Assembly (NCBI GenBank): GCA_903995115.1
Contig: LR877171.1
Coordinates: forward strand, 1 to 64,000
DNA: 64,000 nucleotides
Source of the DNA: Angomonas deanei
Taxonomy: Eukaryota > Euglenozoa > Kinetoplastea > Trypanosomatida > Trypanosomatidae
Reading direction: 5' to 3'
Of the stretch, positions 1 through 9,991 are shown in pieces. The notes below the pieces were generated by a model that made no database searches, had not been told where the DNA came from, and saw only the letters and a program-made list of their open reading frames with translations. Position 1 is the stretch's first letter; each line of letters starts with the position of its first letter. The translations under genes were made by a program, and so were the position numbers.

Positions 1-805
1 CCTAACCCTAACCCTAACCCTAACCCTAACCCTAACCCTAACCCTAACCCTAACCCTAACCCTAACCCTAACCCTAACCCTAACCCTAACCCTAACCCTA
101 ACCCTAACCCTAACCCTAACCCTAACCCTAACCCTAACCCTAACCCTAACCCTAACCCTAACCCTAACCCTAACCCTAACCCTAACCCTAACCCTAACCC
201 TAACCCTAACCCTAACCCTAACCCTAACCCTAACCCTAACCCTAACCCTAACCCTAACCCTAACCCTAACCCTAACCCTAACCCTAACCCTAACCCTAAC
301 CCTAACCCTAACCCTAACCCTAACCCTAACCCTAACCCTAACCCTAACCCTAACCCTAACCCTAACCTCAACCTAAATCCCCTAACCCTAACCCCAACCC
401 TAACCCTAACCCTAACCCTAACCCTAACCCTAACCCTAACCCTAACCCTAACCCTAACCCTAACCCTAACCCTAACCCTAACCCTAACCCTAACCCAACC
501 CTAACCCTAACCCTAACCCTAACCCTAACCCTAACCCTAACCCTAACCCTAACCCTAACCCTAACCCTAACCCTAACCCTAACCCTAACCCTAACCCCAA
601 CCCTAACCCTAACCCTAACCCTAACCCTAACCCTAACCCTAACCCTAACCCTAACCCTAACCCTAACCCTAACCCTAACCCTAACCCCAACCCCAACCCT
701 AACCCTAACCCTAACCCTAACCCTAACCCTAACCCTAACCCTAACCCTAACCCTAACCCTAACCCTAACCCTAACCCTAACCCTAACCCTAACCCTAACC
801 CTAAC
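1..805. repeat. Telomere, CCCTAA repeats
   Basis: Near-perfect tandem CCCTAA hexamers (TTAGGG on the other strand) run from the first base, with a few variant units near 365-400, 495, 596 and 685-695. The C-rich strand reads 5' to 3' inward, as expected for the left end of a linear chromosome. TTAGGG is the kinetoplastid telomere repeat, though it is also shared with many other eukaryotes. Confidence 0.97.
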
Positions 806-1039
806 CTTAACCTTAACTTTAACTTTAACTTCAATTTTAATTCTAACTTAATTTTAATTTAATTTGACAATCTAATTTTAACTTAACCCTAACTTTAATT
901 TTAATTTCAATTTTTAAATTCAATTTTACCTTAAATTTAAATTTAAATTTCTAAATTTCAACCTAAATTTCACCTAACTCAATTTAATCCTTTAACCTAA
1001 TTTCAAATTTAATTTTAATTTTCCAAAACTTAACTCAAA
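806..1039. repeat. Degenerate AT-rich telomere-like tract
   Basis: The hexamer pattern decays into TTTTAA- and TTTAA-like units (C replaced by T) and then returns to perfect repeats. No gene is visible. It may be genuinely diverged telomeric DNA. The CCCTAA to TTTTAA change is also the mirror of a known nanopore basecalling error on TTAGGG, so an artefact is possible. Confidence 0.6.
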
Positions 1040-1134
1040 CCTAACCCTAACCCTAACCCTAACCCTAACCCTAACCCTAACCCTAACCCTAACCCTAACC
1101 CTAACCCTAACCCTAACCCTAACCCTAACCCTAA
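1040..1134. repeat. Internal telomeric repeat abutting the retroelement
   Basis: About 16 perfect CCCTAA units end at 1134, and non-telomeric sequence starts at once. With the repeat at 7075 this shows that the element between them was inserted into telomeric hexamers. Confidence 0.9.
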
Positions 1135-1383
1135 TGACGTTGGGCTATATACATAGGCTTTTCCTTTACAGGGTTAGCACTGGTCGAAACGAGGCATTGT
1201 AATGGGCTAACCTATTGTATCGGAAAAGAGCAAGAAAAAAGGGTTTGTATTCCAATGTTTTGGTCCTTGTTCGTGCAAACAAGGAAAGCCAAAACACATA
1301 CACAAGGAGGGCCGGTTTTACCGACCCACAGGCAAGCTTTCAATTGGGCTCACTAGCCTGTTGTGCGGAAATCATTCCCCATT

Positions 1384-4300
1384 TCATGTCCCCATAGAGG
1401 CGAATGTATGTGTGTCTCCACATCGCCTTTCCGCGAGCGGTGAATACGTGGAGCGAAGGAATGGAACCGTCAGGTCATTCACCTGAATCTCGCTCACGCT
1501 CTCCCCATAGATTTGGAACCGTCGTGACAATGTATCAGCGGGGTTCTGGGGACCCGCAATGTAGTAGAACACAATAGTAATGCCTTCTTTGAAGAAGAGA
1601 TCAAACACCTTCTGGTAGAGACGGTTCAGCGTCTTGCCGCGTCCTATGCCGCCAAAACCATTACATTTCCGCTGCGCCTTCACAATGGCATCGTGATCCG
1701 TCACAATCGCTAAACGCATCCCCCGTTGCAACTTACCTTTTTCCTCCATGTAATGCAATAACTCTATCACGGCACGTGGCTCAGCATGGGCAGAATGCTG
1801 TCGGTTAAACAGCAGGTTGGACCGGTAATCCTTTGGTCCGCCGTAGTGTGTGCTAAGTGGGGCTGCTAGTTCATCGATCCACTGTTGCTGGTAGCACAAT
1901 ACTCGTCCGGAAGCTACATCCTCTACCACGGCTCCCCATCCGGCAGCCGAAGCGTCCGTGAACACGACATAATCATAATCCTCTTCATTGTACGTAGCGA
2001 GAATAGGGGAAGCAATCTCTGCCCAGCGGTTTTCCGCTATCACGGTGGCAATCTCCACCATCACACGGTGTATCTTCGGACTCAAGTGCGGGATGGGCAT
2101 GTCCCAGTCTAGGCCCGCGCCGACCGTCGAGTAGACGGCTCGGTATGCCTTCAACAGGTCGTACATGGCGGCCGGGTTCATGTTAATCGTATGGGCCGTG
2201 AACAAAATCAAACTGATAGTACTCGCAAACGTGCGAGCCGTGAAATGGGGCGCTAAACCCACCGATAGGGTCGTCTTGGCCACCGACTTGGTACTGTTTC
2301 GAATAAAACGCTGGCCGCTTGTAAAGTCATAAGTGCTGTACTCTTCCCCTAGAAAAACATTAGACTTCTCCGATAGGTTCAGGAGGTCCTCGTCCGACAT
2401 CTGCAACAATGTATTGCGATCCGGTGTCGTGCTCAGGTGGCACTGTTGTATTCGGTGAAGAATACAACGCACTACACGTAGGAATTCCGTCTCCTCGTTG
2501 TCCTGTGCGCTAATCAAAATATTGTCTATCATTGTGTGAATCACCAAGGTAGTGTCCACATCCACAATCGTGCTCGTAATGGCTTGCGCCACGCAGACGC
2601 TCCACCGTGCTCCAGTGGGTAGAGTCTTTAATCGGTAGTACTTTCCGTTCTTTCCGCGAAATACAAAATTGTTCCTTATCGACTCATCAATCCCGATGGA
2701 ATCATAGAATGCATCAAAATCAATTTGAAGCATGTAACGGCAGCGGCGTAGCGACTGTCGAATCTCCAATCTTCCTGGGTAGTCCACATGTGGCATATCC
2801 TCTTTTCGAATCACCCCATTGACCAACGGTTCTGTAATCAGTCGTCGACGTCCTTTTAGCTCTAGCACGTAGAACGTATTCAGTCCATGCCATCCTTCCG
2901 GTAGTTTGCTAAACGCATTTGGGCCAGTGTGTTCCTGGGCGATCGGGTTCTGATACTCGCACTCTTCAAACTTGCCCATATCGATCGCTAGCTGGACATC
3001 TGCCATACTCAATGAGGTACTCTTCAGTGTCCTTGACGTTCTCAAGCCTTGGTAGTAAGACGGTTGCATGAATGTTTGTACTTCTAGAAGACGGTCCATG
3101 GTCCGCGAATGTGCTACAGGAAGGGTGAGTACCGCCTGCATATTCAGTAATGGCGGATTTTTTAAGTGCAAGGGCCATTGTCGTGTATTGAACGGGATAT
3201 GGTCAATCTTCTCGCGTAACGCCGCTGCCTCAGCCGCTCTCTCGTCATCATAATAATCGTTCAGCTCGTATTCTTTGATGCGGAGCATCTCGTTTAGAAT
3301 ATCCAACTCTTGTAGCCCAAGCTGCTTCGCCGTCGGCGCCTTGGACCCTAATTGCTCGGCTGTTGGAGGGGGCGGAGGGAGACTGCGGCGAGTTCCTGCA
3401 GTTGTGCGTCCTCCCTCGTACGTAGGCGGCCATCGCCCAGGTACCGGTGGTAGGTTTCTTCTCTCGTGTGTCCCGAAATCTTCATCATGAGGTGCTGTGG
3501 TATCCCCTGCCCCGCCAAAAACTGGATCGCACTGCGGCGAATGGACGCCACGCAGGCCGTCGGGGCCACAGCATGTATCACCTCTAGGGCTTCCCGCCGT
3601 CTCGCGGCAATATCGGGAAATAACAGATGGCTCTTGGTACGCGTCGCTATCAACTCGCTGAGAACCGCCGCATCTTGCCGGGGAATGGCGGTCGATATAT
3701 GGTAGGTCCCACGAAAGTGTGCCCCCTTGCCTCGTTTCATAAGTAGCGTGATCGGTACCATCTCTAGTGTCTCCTGCGGTAGGCTGGTAATCTGTAGACT
3801 TTCCAAGCCTGTCAGCTGTCGGTCGCTCTCTACATGGGTGGGATACTCCTGTGTGTAAATGAAAATGTCCCGCACCTTCATGCGCTCGATGTCGACCGCC
3901 CGCGCCGCGGAGCACCACATTAACATGAGGTAAGTCGCCGTCATCGGTGACCGGTGTCTCAGGCGTGCGTATATCACTTTGAAGGTATGGATTGTGACAC
4001 CCGCCGGCGGATTGGTTTCGGATTGTTGCATCATTTTTCTGGCATACGTCATCGCCGAACGCCACACCATCGACCGTCCCAGGTCGATCCCCTCTAACTG
4101 GGTGGTGTAAACCGGTAGGTTCTTGAGGGCGGACTGCGCCATACTCATTTTTCGAACAAACGTTGTCCAGGCGTAATTGCGAGCCACCGCGTCGCGTTGT
4201 AGCATTGTCAGTACTGTGTCCTCCGGAAGCCAAGGTAGCATTTCGGCCGGCATATCTCGTACACGTTGAAGGAATGATAGGTGCAAATCCCGCTCCTCCT

Positions 4301-4386
4301 TCTTGATGCCTCTCCACACCACTTCGCTGACCTGGGGGTTTTGACTGGTCGTAATGACCCAGTTTCTCGGGCAGACAGACCCCCAC
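1384..4386 (-). CDS. Reverse transcriptase-RNase H part of the TATE-like element
   Basis: A 1000-codon open frame. The recognisable protein is the C-terminal two thirds (from about residue 340; roughly 1384-3370), with a reverse transcriptase region followed by an RNase H region containing the segment VVFTDASAAGWGAVVED and a later TLSRRF tail, as in DIRS and Ngaro RT-RH proteins. The N-terminal third overlaps the recombinase ORF in another frame and is probably only an open shadow. Overlap of RT-RH and recombinase frames is usual in DIRS-order elements. It would copy the element RNA in the cytoplasm or nucleus. Confidence 0.75.
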   Translation of the reverse strand: MGVCLPEKLGHYDQSKPPGQRSGVERHQEGGAGFAPIIPSTCTRYAGRNATLASGGHSTDNATTRRGGSQLRLDNVCSKNEYGAVRPQEPTGLHHPVRGDRPGTVDGVAFGDDVCQKNDATIRNQSAGGCHNPYLQSDIRTPETPVTDDGDLPHVNVVLRGAGGRHRAHEGAGHFHLHTGVSHPCRERPTADRLGKSTDYQPTAGDTRDGTDHATYETRQGGTLSWDLPYIDRHSPARCGGSQRVDSDAYQEPSVISRYCRETAGSPRGDTCCGPDGLRGVHSPQCDPVFGGAGDTTAPHDEDFGTHERRNLPPVPGRWPPTYEGGRTTAGTRRSLPPPPPTAEQLGSKAPTAKQLGLQELDILNEMLRIKEYELNDYYDDERAAEAAALREKIDHIPFNTRQWPLHLKNPPLLNMQAVLTLPVAHSRTMDRLLEVQTFMQPSYYQGLRTSRTLKSTSLSMADVQLAIDMGKFEECEYQNPIAQEHTGPNAFSKLPEGWHGLNTFYVLELKGRRRLITEPLVNGVIRKEDMPHVDYPGRLEIRQSLRRCRYMLQIDFDAFYDSIGIDESIRNNFVFRGKNGKYYRLKTLPTGARWSVCVAQAITSTIVDVDTTLVIHTMIDNILISAQDNEETEFLRVVRCILHRIQQCHLSTTPDRNTLLQMSDEDLLNLSEKSNVFLGEEYSTYDFTSGQRFIRNSTKSVAKTTLSVGLAPHFTARTFASTISLILFTAHTINMNPAAMYDLLKAYRAVYSTVGAGLDWDMPIPHLSPKIHRVMVEIATVIAENRWAEIASPILATYNEEDYDYVVFTDASAAGWGAVVEDVASGRVLCYQQQWIDELAAPLSTHYGGPKDYRSNLLFNRQHSAHAEPRAVIELLHYMEEKGKLQRGMRLAIVTDHDAIVKAQRKCNGFGGIGRGKTLNRLYQKVFDLFFKEGITIVFYYIAGPQNPADTLSRRFQIYGESVSEIQVNDLTVPFLRSTYSPLAERRCGDTHTFASMGT

Positions 4387-5912
4387 AACGCTCGTCCCTG
4401 GTCGTCGTGCTGTCCGCCCCGCCGGTTTTTTACCTGGAAGAAGTGGGCAAAAAATCGTCCGGCGTTTTCTGACGGGTCAAACGTAGACTCGCCCTGCTCT
4501 CGAAATGTATGCGGTGCTTCTACTCCAGTATACAATGTGTCTTCCAGTGGTAGTGTATGTTGAACTTGGTGGGTCACCACTGATGGTACCGCTTCCGCAT
4601 TATCCAGCTCCTGGTCGACCGAGATCGACATGTCCTCTTCTTCTATTTCGTTTGTCACATCCCCCTCGTTGGCTACTGCCTCCGCGATAGGGTCTACCAC
4701 GACTCGAGTGGACGCGTCACTTACGGTGCGAGATGGTTCAGTAGAAACAGATGTAACCGCAAGAAGCGACTCCATCTCCTTTACGGATGTAAAACGTCTC
4801 TTGGTGCTATTCGGGTTGACGTACACACCAATCACCGCCTTCTTATGACTCCATGTGAGTTCATAATGAGGTCTTGTTTTCTTGGTTCCCTTAAAATACT
4901 CTGCACCAGCGAGGAATACACAGTCGCCGAAATTCTTTGGTAACTGGGAAGACACATCGCACTGTACCGCAAATACGGATCCGGGTTGCTTGCCTTCACC
5001 AATGATCAACGTATCCTCTGCTCTTCGTGCTGCTTTTCCATAAAGAAATACGCCAAATCCATATAATTGTATTACCTCCGCCAAGTCATTTAAAGACTGG
5101 GGCGCCAAGTGGCGCTTTCCTGCTTGCGAAGCAATATGATGCTTCTCGCAGCTGCGGTCCTTTCCCTCTCCGATTGAGAGAAGTGCAATGGTAATATAAA
5201 CAGTGCGCAAGGTTGGGTTCTTTTTAAACTCCGTCTTCAGATTCTTGTACTGTTGTACAAAACGGTCGTAACGCTCTCGCGTCTCTTCTGGTAATCCTGC
5301 TCCTTCCACCTCCCCATGTAGGAGGATAGCTTTCATTCTGGTGACGACGTCCTCTGCGCTCATCTGTAGGCGCTGCGGAGAAGACAGAAAAGTTCTCACC
5401 ATCTTAGGTAGACCGTCTCGTATTGGAACTGTCACGTGAAGGTAAGTAGCGTAAAACGCAATAAGGGCAAATATACCACAATCATTGCTACCTCGTACTT
5501 GTCTCGCCGAGTGGGCAAACGCAAGGCGTAACGACGGCCATAGGCGTTCAAAAGTCCTGCAGAGTAGCTTGTATAGATGTGCACAGGGCGCCGAATCATA
5601 CACCGTCAGCTCACTCTCCCACAGGATGCCTGCCATCCAATGATTTTTGAGAAAAAGTGGGAAAAATACTTCTTTCCCTTCTTTATCGTACTTCTTTAAA
5701 GTTTCGATAGTACGATCTCCCATAACGAGTAACGTGTTACTAGGGAGAATAACGAGCCTCTTATTACTCGGATTATTATTCTTTAAATAGAGAAGAACTT
5801 CATCCAACTCGAGGTTGGACGTCTTCCCAGCTTTAAGGCTACCGCCGAACGACAGGTGGTTTTGTTCTGTCCTTTCATTGGTATCCCCTTGGCCCGGCTC
5901 TACTCCGGGCAC
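3348..5912 (-). CDS. C48-like cysteine protease region plus tyrosine recombinase of the TATE-like element
   Basis: An 854-codon open frame with two recognisable parts. Residues about 50-190 resemble a Ulp1/C48 cysteine protease, with an ordered His (NHWMAG), Asp (VYDSAP), Gln and Cys (SNDCGIFA) set. The C-terminal about 200 residues are a tyrosine recombinase, with an arginine in the CSAARAVDIERM segment and a terminal GHTREETYHRYL box supplying H-R and the Tyr nucleophile. The recombinase would integrate the cDNA. The middle is acidic and low in recognisable motifs. The protease may act on SUMO-like or self targets, which is inference only. Confidence 0.7.
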   Translation of the reverse strand: MPGVEPGQGDTNERTEQNHLSFGGSLKAGKTSNLELDEVLLYLKNNNPSNKRLVILPSNTLLVMGDRTIETLKKYDKEGKEVFFPLFLKNHWMAGILWESELTVYDSAPCAHLYKLLCRTFERLWPSLRLAFAHSARQVRGSNDCGIFALIAFYATYLHVTVPIRDGLPKMVRTFLSSPQRLQMSAEDVVTRMKAILLHGEVEGAGLPEETRERYDRFVQQYKNLKTEFKKNPTLRTVYITIALLSIGEGKDRSCEKHHIASQAGKRHLAPQSLNDLAEVIQLYGFGVFLYGKAARRAEDTLIIGEGKQPGSVFAVQCDVSSQLPKNFGDCVFLAGAEYFKGTKKTRPHYELTWSHKKAVIGVYVNPNSTKRRFTSVKEMESLLAVTSVSTEPSRTVSDASTRVVVDPIAEAVANEGDVTNEIEEEDMSISVDQELDNAEAVPSVVTHQVQHTLPLEDTLYTGVEAPHTFREQGESTFDPSENAGRFFAHFFQVKNRRGGQHDDQGRALWGSVCPRNWVITTSQNPQVSEVVWRGIKKEERDLHLSFLQRVRDMPAEMLPWLPEDTVLTMLQRDAVARNYAWTTFVRKMSMAQSALKNLPVYTTQLEGIDLGRSMVWRSAMTYARKMMQQSETNPPAGVTIHTFKVIYARLRHRSPMTATYLMLMWCSAARAVDIERMKVRDIFIYTQEYPTHVESDRQLTGLESLQITSLPQETLEMVPITLLMKRGKGAHFRGTYHISTAIPRQDAAVLSELIATRTKSHLLFPDIAARRREALEVIHAVAPTACVASIRRSAIQFLAGQGIPQHLMMKISGHTREETYHRYLGDGRLRTREDAQLQELAAVSLRPLQQPSN

Positions 5913-5914
5913 AA

Positions 5915-6850
5915 TTAGTTTTTTGACTCAATGACGTTTTCTTCGGTGGGAGCACCGCCTCCATAGGCATTCCCGCGTCCACCAGAACCTCGGTATCCGC
6001 CGCGGTTGTAACCCCCGCGCCCACCATTGTTATTATTATTGCTGTAGTTATTATTGTTTTGAGGGTTATTGTTGTAGGTCCTTCTCTTTGTAGACTGCTT
6101 TTCATTTGCCATTCCTTGGAGGAGGTTTGCGATGAAGTTTAGTCGTGCATCGGTCTCCGTCATCTGGACGGCGTACACTTGTTGGCCGTTTGCATCCAGG
6201 ACACGTTCCGTATAATCTCCTCCTTGAATCTTCTCGTCTGTAAAGAACGGTTTACGTTTCTCCTCTGCTTCGCCTCCTTGCACCTCGTCCATCGAGGCGA
6301 GGATCCTCTCGTTGATTTCCTTCAGTTTGGGATTCAGTGGCGCGTACAGAGGAAGCGAGCACTTTAATGCCCTGTTCCCCATAGCCCGTCGTTTAAGATC
6401 AGGATACCGAGATAGGATAATGGAATTGTGGACCCTGATGCGGTTCACTGCTGGAGTATCCAGGTAGAGAAAAATTAAGGTTCTTCCAGCGTGGTCGACG
6501 GTTTCGTTGGACCCAAAAATGTGAGACCCCATGATGGCTTGGTCGACAGTGAGGGATTTGGCATCCGCCCTGACCGTGAAAGTTTGCTTGTTGTCTTCAG
6601 CCCACGCGACGCCCGCTGGTACCGGTAAACTAAGAACATCATTGTATTGAGCCATGTCGACTCGGTATTGGCCGAGGAAAGGGTAATCTTTCTCCTCTTG
6701 TGCTTGGCGAAGGTACCTGGCAGACGTGTGTTCGTCTTGTGTCGTATTATTCCCATCCGCATTCTGATTATTCACAAGGGAGTTTCTTAACCCCTGAAGC
6801 TCCTCAGGAGTGAGAGCGGCTCTCAACTTTTCTTCCACTTGTGGATTCAT
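5915..6850 (-). CDS. Gag-like protein of the TATE-like element
   Basis: A 311-residue protein opening MNPQVEEKLRAALTPEE, and the first ORF in the element's transcription order. The C-terminal part is Asn-rich followed by RGG/GGYNRGGYRG repeats typical of RNA-binding tails, which suits a nucleocapsid-type role. There is no CCHC knuckle. Only 2 bases separate it from the next ORF. The function is inferred from position and composition and not from recognised homology. Confidence 0.6.
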   Translation of the reverse strand: MNPQVEEKLRAALTPEELQGLRNSLVNNQNADGNNTTQDEHTSARYLRQAQEEKDYPFLGQYRVDMAQYNDVLSLPVPAGVAWAEDNKQTFTVRADAKSLTVDQAIMGSHIFGSNETVDHAGRTLIFLYLDTPAVNRIRVHNSIILSRYPDLKRRAMGNRALKCSLPLYAPLNPKLKEINERILASMDEVQGGEAEEKRKPFFTDEKIQGGDYTERVLDANGQQVYAVQMTETDARLNFIANLLQGMANEKQSTKRRTYNNNPQNNNNYSNNNNNGGRGGYNRGGYRGSGGRGNAYGGGAPTEENVIESKN

Positions 6851-7074
6851 TGTTTAAAAATTTTTTGTCAGCCTTTACAATTCTTCTCCTTTATTCGTGT
6901 AATATAGAAAAGGCAAGAAAGAATTCCCAAGATGGATAGGATCAAGTAGTCTTACATCCATCACCACAATAAAAATAAATCATATTAAAAAACACAAAAC
7001 AATAAATACACTTTTTATAAAATTCGTCATGCTACATCCAATTACTCTCCTTGAAAAGAATGTGGATAAGCAAA

Positions 7075-7140
7075 CCCTAACCCTAACCCTAACCCTAACC
7101 CTAACCCCAACACTAACATCAAGTCGAACCCTAACCCCAA
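7075..7140. repeat. Interstitial telomeric repeats on the inner side of the element
   Basis: About five CCCTAA units followed by diverged copies (CCCCAACA, CCCTAACC). This is the inner flank of the insertion and the last telomeric sequence before subtelomeric DNA. Confidence 0.85.
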
Positions 7141-7895
7141 CACACACAACAACACCAAGCGGAACGCCAAGTATTCCTTTGAGTGAGACACGCAGTAATA
7201 AAAAACAAGAACATAAGCCACCAGTGGTGTTACTGGCAGAATATTGAAATGAGCCGTTTCACACCGACACATTTTATACAGGAAAGTGGACAAGAACAGT
7301 TGGCCTATGATTTACACTAAATAATGATAACCCTGTCAATGCCACTAACCCTTAGAACACGTCTAAGCCAAGTACCATTATAGCGATCCCTTGACTTACT
7401 ACTCAATGCACTACTTTACCCCGCCACATGGGTTATCGAAAGACAGTTTGTATGGGCAAACTTCAGATATAAACCCAAGACGACAACTTTTTGCAGAGTT
7501 TTTACGCAATCATTCCATGTAAAATATCACCTAAGAACGGGTTCCCCATAGGCGACCCAAATCAACGCTTAAAACGAACGATCCACTTAAACGTATACAC
7601 TAAAAGACAGAGAGCGACGAAAATTGGAAACTGATCACGAATGATTTGTGAAAAGACGAGGTATATTGAAAGTCATATAACACATCTGCATTGCCCCTAT
7701 TTAACGCTAATATCCCTAAAGAGACACTAAAAAAGAATAACCTGTTACCTCTCTTTTGTAAACTAGTGCTATTCAGAAACCCACAATTATGTAACAACTT
7801 TAATCTCCAGTAGTTCTTAAATAGACTCCTAAACTGTCAATCCACAAAACCACTTTGAATAAGAGTGTAATGCGCACAGAATCCGTAGGACGAGA
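7141..7895. other. Subtelomeric spacer, no gene seen
   Basis: AT-rich DNA with only short open frames and no similarity I recognise on either strand. No repeat structure was noticed beyond A- and T-rich patches. Confidence 0.5.
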
Positions 7896-7898
7896 CAC

Positions 7899-9055
7899 TT
7901 ACTCTAGTACAAGATACTCCAGCGTTGGACAATGGCATAGTTGTGTGTCTGGAGGAACGCAAGTGCCGTTAGCTTTCAGAGACCGGAGGTTTGGCAATTC
8001 ATCCAAACACGAAAGTGAAGCTAAAGATTTACAGAATCTCACATCCAATCTCTCGAGCGCTACACACCCCGTCAGATCTCCAATAATCTTTATTCCACTA
8101 TAGTAGGCATCCACGGTTATCAGTTTCTCTAGCCCAGAGAGACCCGTAAGCGAGGTAAGACTCTTACAACACCTTACGTCTACGGACTCAAGCGACGCAC
8201 AGCCAATTAGACCCCGAATACTCTGTATTCCGGTGTTACTGGTATCCACATGCTTAAGGTTTCGTAGCCCGGAGAGACCAGCAAGTGAGGTAAGATGCGT
8301 ACAGAACCTTACGTCTATGAACCTCAGCGCTACACATCCAGCTAGATCTCTAATACTCCGTATTCCGCTATGGTTTACGCACACGACCTCCAGCTTTCTG
8401 ATTCCGCTTAGACCAACAAGCGAGATAAGATTCTCGCGCGAACCCACGTCCACTGTCCCTAGTCCTTCCGGAAACCAACACTCTGGATAGCACAGCCTAC
8501 TAAAGCTATGTTCCGCAGACTGCGAAGACCCCCCAAGACCTCCATATCCGTGATCTCACGGCAATACAAAACAGTTACAACAGTAAGATTAGGACAGATC
8601 ATCAACGGACCAAGGATGAATGCACCACCACAAGATGACAATTCCACTTTTCTTAGCCGCCCCAGTCCTCCCAGCGCTTCGACGGTCGCCAACTTACTAT
8701 TCCTTAGAGTAATCACTTCCGACCGCTTTAGCAGAGCAGCGCAATCTCCAAATCAAACGAATGTTCAATCTTACTTTGAGAAAGTCGTTGAGAGAACGTT
8801 TCCCACGTTTTAACGTCCTTCAGAGAGTCGTCGAAATCTAAGCAGTGGATAATCACGCTGTCCCGATAGCTACCAGCGACTTCGCCTCAGAGACACCACA
8901 TCCGCGGACTTCGCTTTAAATATAAGGTGCATTCTATACTCGTCAGAGGTGGTCCTACATCCGAGTACACCTCCTTCTTGGTACTCCCCACACTCTCGTG
9001 CCTGGGAATTGACACCGACGAGTGCGAGCGGTGGTGATACCTTAAAGTAGCCCAT
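7899..9055 (-). pseudogene. Leucine-rich-repeat protein, decayed copy 1
   Basis: An ATG at 9055 opens a segment beginning MGYFKVSPPLALVGVNSQ, but the frame closes near 8870. LRR coding continues in other frames at 8459-8716 and 7899-8453, so at least two frameshifts separate the pieces. The last piece has about seven repeats of 23-24 residues, with patterns such as LTSLTGLSGLEKLITVDA and CVALERLDVRFC, alternating two repeat types. The repeats resemble protist surface or cytosolic LRR proteins of the kind common in kinetoplastid subtelomeres. No signal peptide, membrane segment or GPI signal is visible in what remains. It could instead be assembled wrongly, but copy 2 beside it is decayed too. 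Confidence 0.6.
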
Positions 9056-9145
9056 GTGTAGTCGGCATCATTTTATAACACAAACGTGGATGGCGAAAAA
9101 TGAAAAACAGAGGGGATAGCAAAAAGAAACGAGAGAGAGATGGGT

Positions 9146-9960
9146 TTAGTTGAACTTGATATCCGCGCACACCTCATAAATATTTCCAGGAAAGACATGT
9201 CCACTCCGAGAAATGCAACGTACGTGCGGACAGCGGTCAACCCCTTGCGGAGTTTCCAACAAGAACTCGTACTCACTGGTCCCAAACTCGTCGGGGAGAT
9301 TCCACAAAAACTCCAAGTGCCCGAACGGAAGCGACCGAAGTGCTGGACAACCCCCCGGAGGCTCGTCACGAGGGATGCCGGCGCCAGAAGCATCCAACGT
9401 CTTTAGGTTTGGCTGCGCCGAAAGGCCTTTCAGGGAGGTCAACATCTTGCAATCAGCAAAGTTTACCGATGACAGCGCTGGGCGGCCAGTCAGTTTTCCA
9501 ATGGCCCTGTCGCCGCTACTTGCGGCACTCGCTGTCGTCAGCCGCGGCAGTCCGGAAAGGCCTCTCAAAAACGTCAACATTTTACAGCGGCTCACGCGCA
9601 CTTGCTCCGGCGTCACGCACCCAGTTAGATCTCCAATACTCTCAGCCCAGAAAGGCCGATGAGCGGGATGAGCTGACCACAGAGCGTGGCAGCCTTTCAG
9701 GAAATCAATATTCGTTATATCAAAGTGCGTTAGCACCACATCTCTGAGATGTGGAAGCCTCCCTAACGTCTCCGCTGAAGTCACGTCGTCGCAAAATGAA
9801 ATGTTTACACTTGCGAATAGGCCTTCACCGCGGTACTCCCCACACTTTCTCGCATGAGCGTTGATACCGGCGAGAGCGAGTGGTGGTGACTTCTCAAAAA
9901 AGCCCGTGTGGCCGAAAGGGAAACATAGGTTAAAGTAAGGTAAAATCGAAAAGAGGGGGG
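9146..9960 (-). pseudogene. Leucine-rich-repeat protein, decayed copy 2
   Basis: One open frame with the same N-terminal block as copy 1 (GFFEKSPPLALAGINAHARK versus GYFKVSPPLALVGVNSQARE), followed by similar alternating LRR units. The ATG of copy 1 is ACG here, and the frame has no other upstream ATG, so the start is lost. It is a tandem duplicate of copy 1. Several leucine positions have decayed, and one repeat near the HPAHRPFW segment is disrupted, so I judge it a pseudogene although the frame is open to 9146. Confidence 0.55.
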
Positions 9961-9991
9961 GGAAGAGAAGAACGAATGTCACGTGTTTCAA

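Larger units (their letters stand above)
1135..7074 (-). mobile_element. TATE/VIPER-like (DIRS-order) tyrosine-recombinase retroelement in telomeric repeats
   Basis: A block of about 5.9 kb with CCCTAA repeats directly on both sides. In transcription order it carries a gag-like ORF, an ORF with a C48-like protease region and a tyrosine recombinase, and an overlapping RT-RNase H ORF. This order and the telomeric address match the TATE elements known from trypanosomatid telomeres and their VIPER relatives. The three main reading frames are long and open, so the copy looks whole and young. I did not define its terminal repeats. Confidence 0.8.

Noticed and set aside
490-834. Gly-Leu repeat open frame in the telomere
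   Set aside because: It is simply the translation of TTAGGG repeats.
7600-7797. Short minus-strand frame in the subtelomeric spacer
   Set aside because: 65 codons, no motif, AT-rich background; consistent with chance.
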